DNA of 64,000 nucleotides. It comes from Rhizophagus irregularis (Eukaryota; Glomeromycota; Glomeromycetes; Glomerales; Glomeraceae). A program made the translations under genes and the position numbers. Below, piece after piece: positions 48,415 to 59,913 of the stretch (position 1 is the stretch's first letter; the number at the start of each line of letters is the position of its first letter). The notes below the pieces were generated by a model. The model was given only the letters and a program-made list of their open reading frames with translations. It was not told where the DNA came from and ran no database searches. The stretch lies in assembly GCF_026210795.1 (NCBI RefSeq), contig NC_089452.1, positions 2,480,001 to 2,544,000 of the forward strand, read 5' to 3'.

Positions 48415-49638
48415 ATGGATCTTTATGTATACAATTTGGATGAGTACACGACCGACTCAAGACAAGGCAATGAGTTTGCTCCATCATGGCCCTTTCGATT
48501 AGCCGTAGCAGGTAGCTCAGACTCAGGTAAGACAACTATGATTATTAACTTGTTAATGGGTGACAAGAAGGCAAAGGAGGATGGTAATCGGTATGTACTA
48601 TGTGATGCAGTACTTTTAGTTGGCAGATATCTTAACGAGCCAAAGTGGGCAGTTGTACATGATTTTTTCGAAGAGGAGAAGATCCCATTCACTGCAGTAA
48701 CCCATAGTGAGATTCCAGAGATTGACTCCTTCGACCCTACTCAAGCTACTGTGGTAATCTTCGAGGATCTGATGGATGCACCTAAAAAAATCCAGGATCT
48801 TATCACTGGTTACTTTACACATGGACGACACAAAAATATTTCATGTATTTATGTAGCTCAAAGATTCTTTGCCATTCCTAAGGCTATTCGAGAAAATGTT
48901 AACTACATCTCACTGCATGGAGGTCATGGGAGCCTTACAGATACTAAGAGAATCATTCGCCTATATACAGAAGAATCAGAGTCATTAGCACCAGTAATTG
49001 ATGATCTTACTTTGCAACGTGAATTTGTAGTGTTTGATCTTAGACGGTCTAAAAGTGATCCACTGTCCATTCGAGTAAGATGGGATACTAGTCTCAGTTC
49101 GATCACAGAGCAATCTCAGTTCAATCCTAGTTCAATCTCAGTTCAATCTCAGTTTGATCCAAGTTTGAACCCAGTTCGATCTCAGTCTGAACCCAGTTCA
49201 ATCACAGTTCGATCCAAGTTTAGTCCCTATGGTCAGAAAGCTGTATCTGAAGCAAAAAAAGGTGGACACTTGATTGAATTTGCTCGGGTATTTCCATCCC
49301 CTAAAGAGCGTCAACATTTACTTGTACCTGGTGTCTTAGCCAAGAATACAGATACCTGGATTAAATTTGTCTTTCGGGAAGCTTATGGACTCTCTGGTAA
49401 GACCCTAGGAGCTGACTTTCAGGACTTCTTAGCAAAAGTACAGGGTAGGACTGCAAAGACTGAAACTCTGAAAACTGAGAATGTGAAGGAGTTATTCTCC
49501 CGATATGAAGCCCTGAAGTCTAGTCGCCCTCTGGATAATAAAAAAATAATAGAAGGTATTGAAGTCCTTCTACAGATCTTTTCTAAGAGCCACATGGACC
49601 GTCGAGCATTACAAGTAGGGATTAATAGTATCTTGTGA
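48415..49638 (+). CDS. A32-type packaging ATPase, P4
   Basis: The 407 residues have the same Walker A, Walker B and IYVAQRFF segments as P1. The repeat tract (about 49092-49223) has the P1 unit order. The frame is open. Confidence 0.85.
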   Translation: MDLYVYNLDEYTTDSRQGNEFAPSWPFRLAVAGSSDSGKTTMIINLLMGDKKAKEDGNRYVLCDAVLLVGRYLNEPKWAVVHDFFEEEKIPFTAVTHSEIPEIDSFDPTQATVVIFEDLMDAPKKIQDLITGYFTHGRHKNISCIYVAQRFFAIPKAIRENVNYISLHGGHGSLTDTKRIIRLYTEESESLAPVIDDLTLQREFVVFDLRRSKSDPLSIRVRWDTSLSSITEQSQFNPSSISVQSQFDPSLNPVRSQSEPSSITVRSKFSPYGQKAVSEAKKGGHLIEFARVFPSPKERQHLLVPGVLAKNTDTWIKFVFREAYGLSGKTLGADFQDFLAKVQGRTAKTETLKTENVKELFSRYEALKSSRPLDNKKIIEGIEVLLQIFSKSHMDRRALQVGINSIL

Positions 49639-50182
49639 GAATATCAAGTAATTCGTCTGCAGAAGCTCTAAGAATCATAGCACTTTTTTTACGGCCTTCA
49701 AAGTCAATCCTTAACATCTTAGCCTTCAACCCTATTGCTCCTAAAGCACGAGAAGCAAAGTTCTTAGTCATTGGATTACTTATATGATTTACATAGTTCT
49801 CATAGAATGTAGTGAAAGGCTCGTCAATACCATCTGGATATGTATCTCTTAGAAATTGATATAAAGCAATTTCTCCACTGTCACAACCTATGGCTATAAG
49901 CTGTTCGAGAAGCCACTTCCTAATATCTTCATATGGCTCTCCATCCATAATTTTCATATCCAGTCTTTGTGTAAACAATTGTGTAAAGTCCACATTACTT
50001 CCCTGACGAATGATCTGAACTAACTTATTCCTAGCAAGTCCCAAGGCTTGTAGAGGGTCATTCTCATTACTAATCTTCTTTATAATCTGTCTGTATAACA
50101 CGCTGGATAATCCTCTATGTGCTGTTTTTGGAGTGATTACTCCACAGTTTTGGCATTGGTTTATTACGATTGATGTTGACAT
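49622..50182 (-). CDS. Conserved protein of unknown function (186 aa), P4
   Basis: Counterpart of 8841-9401 with the same 17-base overlap with the ATPase gene. Open. Begins MSTSIVINQCQNCGVI. Confidence 0.63.
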   Translation of the reverse strand: MSTSIVINQCQNCGVITPKTAHRGLSSVLYRQIIKKISNENDPLQALGLARNKLVQIIRQGSNVDFTQLFTQRLDMKIMDGEPYEDIRKWLLEQLIAIGCDSGEIALYQFLRDTYPDGIDEPFTTFYENYVNHISNPMTKNFASRALGAIGLKAKMLRIDFEGRKKSAMILRASADELLDILTRYY

Positions 50183-50227
50183 GGCTATCTTTCTTTATGT
50201 AAAAAAGAATTATTCAAAATTAAGTAA

Positions 50228-50809
50228 CTATTCGGAGCAGTCCTTGCACAACTTGTCCGTTAAGTCACTTGGGCTTACAGGCATGAGACATTCCCTACAC
50301 AACTCAATATTAAGCTCTGCAAGTCTCGGGGTATGGTCCTCCAAAGTTCGTGGATGACCGGAAGGACCAGAGGAAGGTGTTCCGTTAGTCGTATCTTGCT
50401 GTAAGATAAAATCATCATATTCATCTTGGTCAGCCTGAATAGCGGCCCTGATTTGTTGTATATCATTGAAAGTTAACCGCTGCCCATCAAGATTTTCCTC
50501 ATTATAGCGTGTTTCATTGATGATTTCCTCTATAAGCGCCTCTTCTTCATAATGGACAAGGTAGTAATCCTCAACTACCTCATAGTCACTCTCAATCAGT
50601 CTATAATATGTTCTAGTACCACGTCGAACATAACGTCCTGTATCTGTATTTAAATATACAGGTTGCTCTTCAGGTGGAGGTGCAGTTTGTCTACGGACAA
50701 GCCTTCCATCAATATAATCATGGGATTCCATAACTATTCGATTAAAGGTATCTCCACCGATAATAATTGGACGTCCAGTTATAGGGTTAGCTATATAAGG
50801 GTAAGACAT
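50228..50809 (-). CDS. Acidic protein with C-terminal zinc ribbon (193 aa), P4
   Basis: Counterpart of 9447-10028, almost identical; CRECLMPV and LCKDC at the end. Promoter motif at 50847-50856. Confidence 0.64.
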   Translation of the reverse strand: MSYPYIANPITGRPIIIGGDTFNRIVMESHDYIDGRLVRRQTAPPPEEQPVYLNTDTGRYVRRGTRTYYRLIESDYEVVEDYYLVHYEEEALIEEIINETRYNEENLDGQRLTFNDIQQIRAAIQADQDEYDDFILQQDTTNGTPSSGPSGHPRTLEDHTPRLAELNIELCRECLMPVSPSDLTDKLCKDCSE

Positions 50810-50865
50810 GTCTTTTTTCTGTATGTGTCTACATACCTAATAGTTTTCTTCAATTTACAATAACC

Positions 50866-51077
50866 AAGTGACATGGTCATCAGTCCTTGTCGAAAAAAAA
50901 TGCAAGGATACCTGATGATAAAGTTACATGGTCATCAATCCTTGTCAAAAAAATGCAAGGATACCTGATGATAAGGTTACATGGTCATCAATCCTTGTCG
51001 AAAAAATTCAAGGATACCTGATGATAAGGTTACATGGTCATCAGTCCTTGTCAAGAAATATGAGGATACCCGATAAA
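50866..51077. repeat. Array of four hairpin units, P4
   Basis: Same unit as in P1 (CATCAGTCCTTG ... CAAGGATACCTGATG), with one unit more. The loop varies between units and the stem is kept. The last unit is diverged in both P1 and P4 (ATATGAGGATACCCGAT). Confidence 0.75.
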
Positions 51078-51081
51078 TAAG

Positions 51082-51497
51082 CTACTCCTGTTGAGTCCAT
51101 TCATTCCACTTCCAGTCCAGTCTCCAAGGATCGCCTCCCCATCTTTGTTCACTTAATGCATGCTCTATGGTTTCCCTCTCTTGGGGGTCCACGACCATCC
51201 CATTCCTAAGCATTTTCTCCATAATATAAAGCTGATCCTCGGTGAGGCGGTCTATCCATCTTTTATAGAAGTCGTTTACATCTTCAAATGATATCCAGTC
51301 AATATTCCCTTTTTCAAACGGCTTTCCAAGAGCTTGGACATGCCCAATTGTAGTAGCGTAATTTTTCATCTCTTATATGCTTCTTGACGAACTTCCTGCC
51401 ACCACACACTATCTACTTTACTCGCTGCAATAAGGTCAGTATCTGGGATCTTTGCAACAATGCGTTCGACTATTTCTACTGGTAATCGGTCCAACAT
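51082..51497 (-). pseudogene. F-box protein, broken copy, P4
   Basis: Matches 10247-10663 almost throughout, including the F-box start and the Trp-rich tail. Looks broken, about once. Promoter motif TAATTGAAGA at 51525-51534. Confidence 0.7.
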
Positions 51498-51606
51498 GAT
51501 GTTATGTTACTTATACTATAGCCATCTTCAATTACTGTATGCCTATTACACATGGATAAAAAATATAGACTAAATTCGTACAGGATCGTAGGACCACAGG
51601 AGCCGC

Positions 51607-52077
51607 TTATGCAAGAAGTTCTGTTAAGGTTTTCTCAGCCTCGTTTTTAGTAATAGCTCGCTTTGGGGGACCGGTTGATGAGTCCTTAGTCGCATTATAA
51701 TACAATTCGAAGAGGGCCTCAAGTTTGTCTAAAAGAGCTTGTTTATTCTTGTATGATTCACGAATCTTTGCTATCTTAGCAGTATATGCTGCATTATCTG
51801 GGAAGAGTTTTCTGGCCACGAACTTCACATATGATACAGGAGAATTTGCCGTCTGGATTCGCTTGATATACTTCACATGATCCTGGACAAGGTAGCTGGT
51901 TTTGCTAAACCCAGATACTAATGCGACTACTATAGTGTCTTTCAATGCACGGATAATCTTGAGGACAGTTTCATCAGAGACAATGGTGAACTGATTGTGT
52001 GATGCATCATAAATAACTTTATCACTAATGCTGTCAGTGCTGTTAATAATGCTTGCTAATTCGGTATATGTTGACAT
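51607..52077 (-). CDS. Conserved helical protein of unknown function (156 aa), P4
   Basis: Counterpart of 10773-11243; open. The last 25 residues match the P3 version (SSTGPPKRAITKNEAEKTL) rather than P1, although the rest follows P1, so a short tract seems exchanged with type II. Confidence 0.62.
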   Translation of the reverse strand: MSTYTELASIINSTDSISDKVIYDASHNQFTIVSDETVLKIIRALKDTIVVALVSGFSKTSYLVQDHVKYIKRIQTANSPVSYVKFVARKLFPDNAAYTAKIAKIRESYKNKQALLDKLEALFELYYNATKDSSTGPPKRAITKNEAEKTLTELLA

Positions 52078-52190
52078 GATTCCTTATACTTTTTTGTACT
52101 TTGTAATAAATAGGAATCTTCAAATTGACTTTACATTCAAGCAAGAAAAAATATATATACCTACTGTAAATCCAACCGCATTCTTGGCAA

Positions 52191-54071
52191 TCATGTCCAG
52201 ATAACCTTGTTTGCATTTTTCACATGGCAGTATCCTGCGGTTTCAAACTTGAGAGCTTTCAATGCTTTGGATGCATTTTCTGGACAAGTGATAAGTGTAG
52301 GACTACTCGGCTGTTCCTCTAGAATAAATCCATCTGTATGGATGCGTCGTACTTTATCCTTATATGGTTCTAATAACTCTGAAGTCGTCTTTCGTCCATG
52401 TGCTAATAAGAATGGAGCGATCCTAGGATATTCCCCTTGAAGGGACTACCTGGGTTTGTGAACTGGAATCGCCACTGGTCAGATCCTACTGGTACGATGG
52501 AGTCAAGTGTGTGGCCTTCTGGAAACTTGAATGGATCTGTTTGATCTGTGGTGAGTGTCTTGTAATTGCGTTTCCTCTGGCAGAGTGCTCCCCATAGTGT
52601 ATTGAGAACTCTCTTTGCAACACGACCGGCCACGCCACCCTGGTTCTTTATATTGAAGAGAAAGTGGACATACTCACCAAATATTACAGTCCCAGGAATT
52701 CTTGCTTCTCTGTCATATATCAAGGCATTTGGCTTTCCATCCTGAATTAACTGTATATCGAGTCCAAGTTTCTTTGCTCGTTGTAAGTCAATGAATGTAT
52801 AGACTCCCCTCTTATTCTGTCGGAAGAGAATGTCATTACCACTTACCTTGCCCTTGGGCGCTCCCCTGGGAGCTAGCACGAAATAATCCATACAAGGCAT
52901 AACCTCTATGGTCTACAAAGTCTTTGAGTATTTGAAACTTACCTTGTCGGATTGGAAAGTTTGCATTTGATTGCTGAATACTTGGATACAAACTTGTCAC
53001 GTCGTATTGCCTTCCATAGCCCTTCCATTCATTGTCTGCCCAGATAAGACCTCCCATCATTGCATCACTTATCCACTCTGCTTCGACTGGGTCAAGAGGA
53101 TCATTGGCTGGAACCCCTACACTAAACCGTTCAAAAAGCCAGAGTGCAGTTCTCTTGTACGACCAGTTGTGGTAAGATAAGTCGATTCCTAGACCGAACT
53201 TCTTTGTAGCCTGTAGGAAGGAATCCCGCTCTTCATGGATCCTCTGGTATGTTTCCTCAAGTGTTTCATATATTCCAGTTTTACAATTCTTCTCGATAGG
53301 GATGAAGGAGTAACTATCAGAGTTCTTACCTTTCTGAAACTGTCCAACTGTAAGAGACTTAACTGTCTTACCATTGTATATTGTTACTACATTATTAACC
53401 CCATCTTCACGATAAACAAAGGGAGACTTTTGTTTTCTATCTAATTTGCTAGGGTGGAGTCTTCCGGGATTCAGTGCAAGAGAGTAGTGGCCTTCAGACA
53501 GGATAAGTGTTGCACGTCTGTCAGATTTGCTCTTGGAAATTCGAGTGGAATCCCCTACAATATTAAGTGCAAGGCTTCCTGCAAGTTGTTCAACCTTATC
53601 CATATATGAGACTGGAACTGGAGCATCACGATTGAGACCTAATGCCTTTTTGATATACTCGGGCTTTTTGATTGACTTTGGCATTTTAGAGAATGTGCCG
53701 TAGATATATTTCAGGCATTCATACAGGCAATCATTTAGCTCCCCGTTGCAACCCCCTGCAACCGGTGGGGCATCTCTCACATAAATTATGAATCGTTCAA
53801 AATAATCAGGGTCTGCATCATCCGGTAGTTGTGCTTCGTCGTAGTGGTCCAAGAGTGAGAAGAGGCTGGCTGGTTGGTTTCCTGATGTCCATCCACCGGG
53901 TTTCCAGTTTTCATAGGGAAGCAGAATCTGAAATTTATGTGTCGGATACCGGGATTGGAGTTGCTGTCCAAGTCTGGCAATAGCTCCTCTAGAAAATCTT
54001 GCGCCTGAATACTGTAGTTCTTTGATATCTGGTCTTGTAGGCAAAGCACGTGCAATTTTTGAATAGGCCAT
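52191..54071 (-). pseudogene. DNA polymerase B, protein-primed type, broken copy, P4
   Basis: Nearly identical to 11357-13240, with motifs A, B and C all recognisable. Looks broken, about two times. It has accumulated few other changes, so the breaks are recent. Confidence 0.82.
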
Positions 54072-54154
54072 TTGATATAACTATGAATTGTATTCAATTG
54101 TAATATAGGTTTTTTATATAAAAAATATAAGATAACTAAGAGGCGCTTATCTTA

Positions 54155-56708
54155 TTAAAAGGAGTCAATCATATCACAGGCCTCATCAATATCCAGCTCG
54201 TCTACAAATCCATTAGCGGCTTCCCATTCACGTTCCATATCAGTTTTTGGACGTTCCTCTGGGATTTCTCGTGCCTTACCCTTATTCATCTTCATAGTTT
54301 CATAACCGGAGGTGGTAGGGATAATCTCGGCATCATGATCCTCCTTATATGCTCTTATTAGATCTGCGAGTTCTTTACGGCTAGGTGTTTTAGGTAAGTA
54401 CCCATTATATTCTATCCAGTCCTTGAAGCGGTCTACTACCTCCCTAAGGTAGTACTGGTACTCGTCCTCAATACGTGTTGTGGGACATTCCTCTACTTCA
54501 AACGCGAGTATTTCCCAGTCATAGTTGTCTGACACGTCTTGGTACTTAGCCCATAAATCCTTACCTGTATTGTGGAGATCATTGAAGACCTGGTCCTTTG
54601 AATTCTTGACCCATGGCTTACGATCCCATCGGTGCCTTTCATGCCAAGCCCAGTGTGCTTGAGTACCTTCCTTTGGTTCAGGGTCCCAGTCAACTTCTAG
54701 TTCTGTGTCGGGTTCTGGGATAGGTTGCTCTTCAGGAGCCGGTTCTGGGTCAGGCTTAGTGACAGATGCAGAAAATTCTGCGGGAGACTCGGGTTGTTGC
54801 TCAGGGAACTGGGTTCACAGTTGTAAAATCTGAGTCAGATAGCAAGTCATCTAAAATGTCGTAGTCATCATCAGCTTTAAATGCAGGTTCCTCAGCAGGC
54901 GGCTCATTTTCTTGATCAGGTTCCTCATCAGATAAATAACAGTCCGAGAAGCTATCTATAGGTTCATCAGTATCTGATTCTATAGGAGCTGGAGATTCCT
55001 CAGGAATAGGATCCTCATTGATGACAGGTGCGGGTTTTACCTTCAAGCAATCGGGCTTAAGTGGTACTGGTGGTGGAGTCTTTTTGGAAACTGGTTTCTC
55101 TTCAGTAGGCTTCTTCTCAACAGGAGCGGGTTTTTCCTCAGCAGGTTTCTCAACAACTGGCTCCACTTCCTCTTGATCTACTTGCGATTTACTAGCTGGA
55201 TTATATATATTTGCTAAGAACTTCACCAAGGCATTTGGATCAGATGTAGGCTTCTCAGGAGTTTCTACATCTATTCCTTCTATATTGATTTCATCTGTTT
55301 CGTGGATCCATTTTTTGGTGAGAAACTTCTTGTAAAGGTCCTCCCTGGATATGCTGTAAACTCGTGGTGTTGCCTTACCTACACGTATTTTTCTGCTATT
55401 TATACCCAACTCATTTGATAGGATTCTAGAAGCGTTTATCTTTGATAGGGGTGTAATGCAATGAGTTTCACAGTATGAAGTATATACCCTATAAAATTCT
55501 TGAACAGGTAGGTCGGTTATATGATTTTTTACTATGAGGTAAGTGTCCTTTATGAATTGAAATAGGGGTGGGAGAGTCGATATGATGTGATCCTGCTTAG
55601 ATGTTGTCATAGGTGGTGGATTCCCATTGAAGTCTCGGGTAAGCATCTGCAATGGCTCTCAAATAAGCATAGAATGCCTCACTGGCGCCTGGGTATTTCA
55701 TAGCGTCACCGAGTTTTTTGAAGTAGTTGAGGTCTCCCTTGCGGGATGGTGACACATCCAAGAACACTGTGCGCCTATCATCATTATCCACTCTGAGAGC
55801 ATTTTCGTTGGTTAGGACGATAGTAGACATAAAGTTTTTATAATGTGTTGGTGTCTTGTATTTTTCATGGATTTCCATTATGTCACTCGTTACCTTATCC
55901 TTTAAAGAGCGATACAGATTATTCCACTGGCTTTTTTCCGTGGGCATTTCCTCGAGAAGAAGAAGAATCTTACCCTGTAATTGCCCATTGAAACTTCCAC
56001 GAATCGTCTGAGGATCGCTGGTCTTATAAACGAGTTGAGCCTAGGACGCTGCGCTGAATGAAATCTGTTATAATGCCTTTGCCCCAACCCCTGTCCAGAT
56101 TTCAGGTAAAGGATCGAATACATTTTCCTTCCAGCTGCCACACCGGCCAACCACTTTATGATATACTCAGTAAGATTCCAATCGCCTGAACACCAGATAT
56201 CCTGAATGTGAGAGAAGATAAATTTAACTGCGAGGTGGGTTGTAGATTCAAAAGTGGATATCGGACGCAGGATATGGAGGAATCCTGGAAAGATATTGAG
56301 ATAAAGTTGGCCACCTAGTTTAAAGATACGGGATTTTTGAGGGTCACAGGTAGCTACACATACAGTACTATATTCGATCATAAACCATTTGTTGATATTA
56401 AATTCAACCTTTTGTGAAGGACCCTGTTCAGATTGTGTGTAAAAGACTTTGGTAATTGGACGGATAAGTTTATTAATATTTTTATCAGGGATGTGCTCGA
56501 GGTTTTTGATTTCTGATCGCCACATGAAGACTCCATGCGGGTTGGAGCAGGGGATAAAGTAACTGCAAAGATAACCTTTAGCTTGATTGAGATCCCTCAT
56601 ATTCTTTGCAGCGTTAATGAGCCATTTAAGCTCATCAATACTAAAAGCCTTCTTTTGTTCACCGAACTTGGGGATAACTTGAGCTTGAGTGCTAGTTTGG
56701 GCAGTCAT
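54155..56708 (-). pseudogene. SF3 helicase of a different lineage, broken copy, P4
   Basis: The last third (acidic linker and Trp-rich C-terminal part) is nearly the same as in P1. The first part is another helicase: it begins MTAQTSTQAQVIPKF, has WNLTEYIIKWLAGVAAGRK before the Walker A region, and the SF3 motif C and arginine-finger part STIVLTNENALRVDNDDRR. The switch lies near 55175-55185 (P1: near 14340). Looks broken, about two to three times. Confidence 0.72.
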
Positions 56709-56927
56709 TTTTTGTTCTATCAAATCGAGTACTAATTTATAGTTACCTAATCTTCAATTGCCGAATATTTTTTCCAAAGATCTGCACTCCTAACAGGTTA
56801 CCCTCCTGTAGTCCTGTGGTCCTGCAATTCTGCAATCCTCCGGTTATATCTGGTTATTTTCTAGGGGTAAAAAAAAACTATAAACCACGAACCTTTACGA
56901 CTGCTCTAAATCTTCCCTTCCCCTTTT

Positions 56928-57287
56928 TCAAACTACATATATCTGAAATCCAAACCGCTCAAGAGCTCCTTTTACTATAGTTAACTCTTTTCTAGTGTCC
57001 GTTAACTCTTTACAAGCCTTTTGATATGCTTCCCATTCAAGTTCACGGAGGATACCCTCCTCTTCCAATGATTGGCCAAGAGCATCATTTGCTTTTTCCT
57101 TCTTTTCTACTGCCCTGTCGTATACCTCCTCGGCTTTTTTATGCCGCTTCCAGAGTACTCGTTCAGCTTCGGCTCTCCAAATTGGGCTGACTTCTAGAAG
57201 ATGTGGCCCGAAATTGCTACTTGGAATGCGTTCCAGGATATGGCCTACAAGTTCGGGGATTACTGATACTGCGTGCGGGGTATACAT
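56928..57287 (-). CDS. Second F-box-like protein with coiled coil (119 aa), P4
   Basis: Counterpart of 15974-16342 (MYTPHAVSVIPELVGHILE), three residues shorter in the coiled coil. Open. Confidence 0.58.
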   Translation of the reverse strand: MYTPHAVSVIPELVGHILERIPSSNFGPHLLEVSPIWRAEAERVLWKRHKKAEEVYDRAVEKKEKANDALGQSLEEEGILRELEWEAYQKACKELTDTRKELTIVKGALERFGFQIYVV

Positions 57288-57316
57288 GTTATCTGTCCTT
57301 ATAGATTACTTATGGT

Positions 57317-57776
57317 ATACCCATTGTTCAATTACTTATTTTTTCTGACGGGGGCAGGACGGGGTTGGTCTTACTGGCTCTATAGACCTTCTAGGGGCTT
57401 ACCTGCTAACTTACCTGGTTTGCTATCTCACTGCCTCCAACAGATTATTAGACGGAATCCTGACTTGTTCCAGATGTTCCGGATGTGGCGGATCTGGGGG
57501 GTAAAAATAAAACTTTTTCTGGGGGGATGTCCTCTCATAATTTTTCTGAAACATCTGCCACATCTGCCACATCCGGGACAACCCTCTCACTATATCCGTT
57601 ATTGCTTCCTTTTCTATTTTTTTCTAGTTATTTGGTATATATATTTGTTCCAGATGTTGTCCCAGATTGTGGTGGATATATGGGGATTCCAGGGCCATTA
57701 AGGCCCAAGTAGGTACTGCGAGGACGTGAGTCCGAGGTGGGTGAGCGGTAGCGAGACCCACATCCAGACCGACGAC
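57317..57776. repeat. Right terminal inverted repeat of P4 (type B)
   Basis: Inverse copy of 43456-43916. The TAATTGAACA promoter motif of the F-box-like gene is at 57325-57334 in its innermost part. Confidence 0.88.
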
Positions 57777-57781
57777 TCGCC
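57777..57781. repeat. 5-bp target-site duplication of P4, right
   Basis: TCGCC, matches 43451-43455. The gag sequence of P3 resumes after it. Confidence 0.85.
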
Positions 57782-57966
57782 GCTTCATCTCTCATACAGC
57801 TACGAAGAACCCCCATCGCTCGCACCCGACCCGGAGGCGCACCAGCATCGTCCAATGGATCAATACCAACGGTATTAATATACCCTAAAAAGTTATCAAT
57901 AAAAAGATTAAGATCTTCATCTTCCCGACCATGAAATATAGGGGCAGCTATACCAACGGCAGCCAT
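57782..57966 (-). pseudogene. Gag-like protein type II, N-terminal part, P3
   Basis: Starts ATG 57966 (MAAVGIAAPIFHGREDEDL) and runs to RAMGVLRSCMRDEAA, where P4 is inserted. Overlaps the coiled-coil gene by 19 bases as in the other copies. Confidence 0.77.
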
Positions 57967-58661
57967 ATCGTATTTTGTGGATGGTTGAGAGGAGGTGGAG
58001 GAAGGTTCAATTGTCTAATCCGAAACCATTGTACTTGGATACGCAGAGCGGCTATTTGTTGGAAAAGTCGATTCCTAAGACGTCCCAATGTCCGAATTCC
58101 AAAAAGAACCCGATTATTGGCATATACAAGCCGATTTCGTGCCACATCACGCTCGCCTATAGCTCTATTACGTTCACCTATAGCTCTATTACGTTCTCCT
58201 CTCATAAGATTATATTGCTGCTGAAGACGACGATTAGTCGTCCGCATACCACCAAACTCACGTTCCAATTCAGCCAAATTAGCTTCTAAACTAGTAATAG
58301 TATCTTGTACGTTATTTAGCTCATCTTGTGTAAGACCTAACAAACCTGTTTGAACCTCGAGTTCGTCTTGTAATTCATCGCGTTCTTTTCGAGATCGATC
58401 GCGTTCCGCTTTTAATATATCACGTTCTTCGTATGTTTCTCTACAGCGATGAATTAATAAATTAAGAGCATGTTTAAGACGATGGTTTGCATTTTGTACA
58501 TCTCGATTAACAACCATGCGATCACTGACAGTTAAAAAATCTGTTAGATCCTTAATTACCGCAACTAATGGTATATTATTCATATCACGCAAATCCCTAG
58601 GAGGCGGTCCAGTAGGCTCTGAAGGAGTATAAATTGCAATTGGTGTCGATGTCGACATCAT
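57948..58661 (-). CDS. Coiled-coil protein upstream of Gag, type II (237 aa), P3
   Basis: Nearly the same as P2 27409-28113, with the RNRAIGERNRAIGERD repeat; starts MMSTSTPIAIYTPSEP. Open. Confidence 0.68.
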   Translation of the reverse strand: MMSTSTPIAIYTPSEPTGPPPRDLRDMNNIPLVAVIKDLTDFLTVSDRMVVNRDVQNANHRLKHALNLLIHRCRETYEERDILKAERDRSRKERDELQDELEVQTGLLGLTQDELNNVQDTITSLEANLAELEREFGGMRTTNRRLQQQYNLMRGERNRAIGERNRAIGERDVARNRLVYANNRVLFGIRTLGRLRNRLFQQIAALRIQVQWFRIRQLNLPPPPLNHPQNTIWLPLV

Positions 58662-58689
58662 ATTTAAACTAAATTAGAATAAAATTCAA

Positions 58690-59913
58690 ATGGATCTTTA
58701 TGTATACAATTTGGACGAGTACACGACCGACTCGAGACAGGGTAATGAGTTTGCCCCATCATGGCCTTTCCGTCTTGCCGTAGCAGGAAGTTCTGACTCG
58801 GGTAAGACAACTATGATCATTAATTTGTTAATGGGAGACAAGAAGGCAAAGGAGGATGGCGAAAGGTACATATTATGTGATGCGGTAATTCTAGTTGGCA
58901 GATACCTCGATGAACCGAAGTGGGCAGTCGTACGTGATTTTTTCAAAGAAGAAGAAATTCCGTTTACCGCAGTATCCCATAGTGAGATTCCAAATGTTAA
59001 GGACTTCAACTCCACCCAGGCTACTGTGGTAATCTTCGAGGATTTGATGGATGCGCCTAAAAAAACCCAGGATCTCATCACTGGATTTTTTACACACGGG
59101 CGTCACAAAAATATCTCGTGTATCTATGTGGCCCAAAGATTCTTTACCATTCCCAAGGCTATTCGTGAAAATGTGAATTATATTTCCCTACATGGAGGTC
59201 ACGGAAGTTTGACCGATACTAAGAGGATCATCCGCCAGTATACAGAAGAATCGGAGTCACTAGCTCCAGTAATCGATGACCTTACTCTGCAACGCGAATT
59301 TATAGTATTTGATCTTAGAAGATCCAAGAGCGATCCGTTATCCATTCGGGTTAGATGGGATACTAGTCTCAGTTCGATCACTGATCAATCTCAGTTCGAT
59401 CCTAGTTCGAACTCAGTTCAATCCCCGTTCGATCCGAGTTTGAACCCAGTTCGATCAAAGTTCAATCCGAGTTTGAACCCAGTTCGATCAAAGTTTAGTT
59501 CCTATGGCCAGAAAGCCGTAGCTGAAGCAAAAAAGTCCTCCCAGCTAATCGAGTTTGCTCGGGAATATCCATCGCCTAAAGAGAGAAAACACCTTCTCGT
59601 ATCTGGTGTTATAGCTAAGAACGCAGATACCTGGATTAAGTACGTCTTTCGGGAAGCCTACGGATTATCTGGTAAGACCCTGGGATCAGACTTCCAAAAA
59701 TTCTTAGCAAAAGTACGGGATAGGACCACGAAGACTGAAATTCCAAAACCTGAGACCGTAAAGGAGTTATTCTCCCGATATGAAGTCCTGAAGTCTAGTC
59801 ACCCTTTGGATAATAAAAAATTAATAGAAGGCATCGGGGTCCTTTTACAGATCTTTTCTAAGGGTCATATGGACCGTCGAGCATTACGAGTAGGGATCAA
59901 TAGTATTTTGTAA
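58690..59913 (+). CDS. A32-type packaging ATPase, P3
   Basis: The 407 residues are open, with the same motifs as P1 and a type II sequence (KKTQDLITGFFTHGRHKN). The repeat tract reads SSITDQSQFDPSSNSVQS, then SPFDPSLNPVRSKFNPS, a different unit order from P1 and P2. It has the same length as P1 and P4 although units differ. Confidence 0.85.
   Translation: MDLYVYNLDEYTTDSRQGNEFAPSWPFRLAVAGSSDSGKTTMIINLLMGDKKAKEDGERYILCDAVILVGRYLDEPKWAVVRDFFKEEEIPFTAVSHSEIPNVKDFNSTQATVVIFEDLMDAPKKTQDLITGFFTHGRHKNISCIYVAQRFFTIPKAIRENVNYISLHGGHGSLTDTKRIIRQYTEESESLAPVIDDLTLQREFIVFDLRRSKSDPLSIRVRWDTSLSSITDQSQFDPSSNSVQSPFDPSLNPVRSKFNPSLNPVRSKFSSYGQKAVAEAKKSSQLIEFAREYPSPKERKHLLVSGVIAKNADTWIKYVFREAYGLSGKTLGSDFQKFLAKVRDRTTKTEIPKPETVKELFSRYEVLKSSHPLDNKKLIEGIGVLLQIFSKGHMDRRALRVGINSIL

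Larger units (their letters stand above)
43456..57776. mobile_element. P4: Polinton-like element with Gag and protease (core type I), end to end
   Basis: The 14,321-bp element has inverted repeats of about 461 bp, starts GTCGTCGGTCTGG and ends with the inverse. Gene content and order are those of P1, and most genes are nearly identical to P1. The TIR is a different type, and the helicase core is a different lineage. About three genes look broken (F-box, polymerase, helicase), roughly four to five breaks in all. It lies in gag of P3, so it is younger than P3. Confidence 0.88.
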
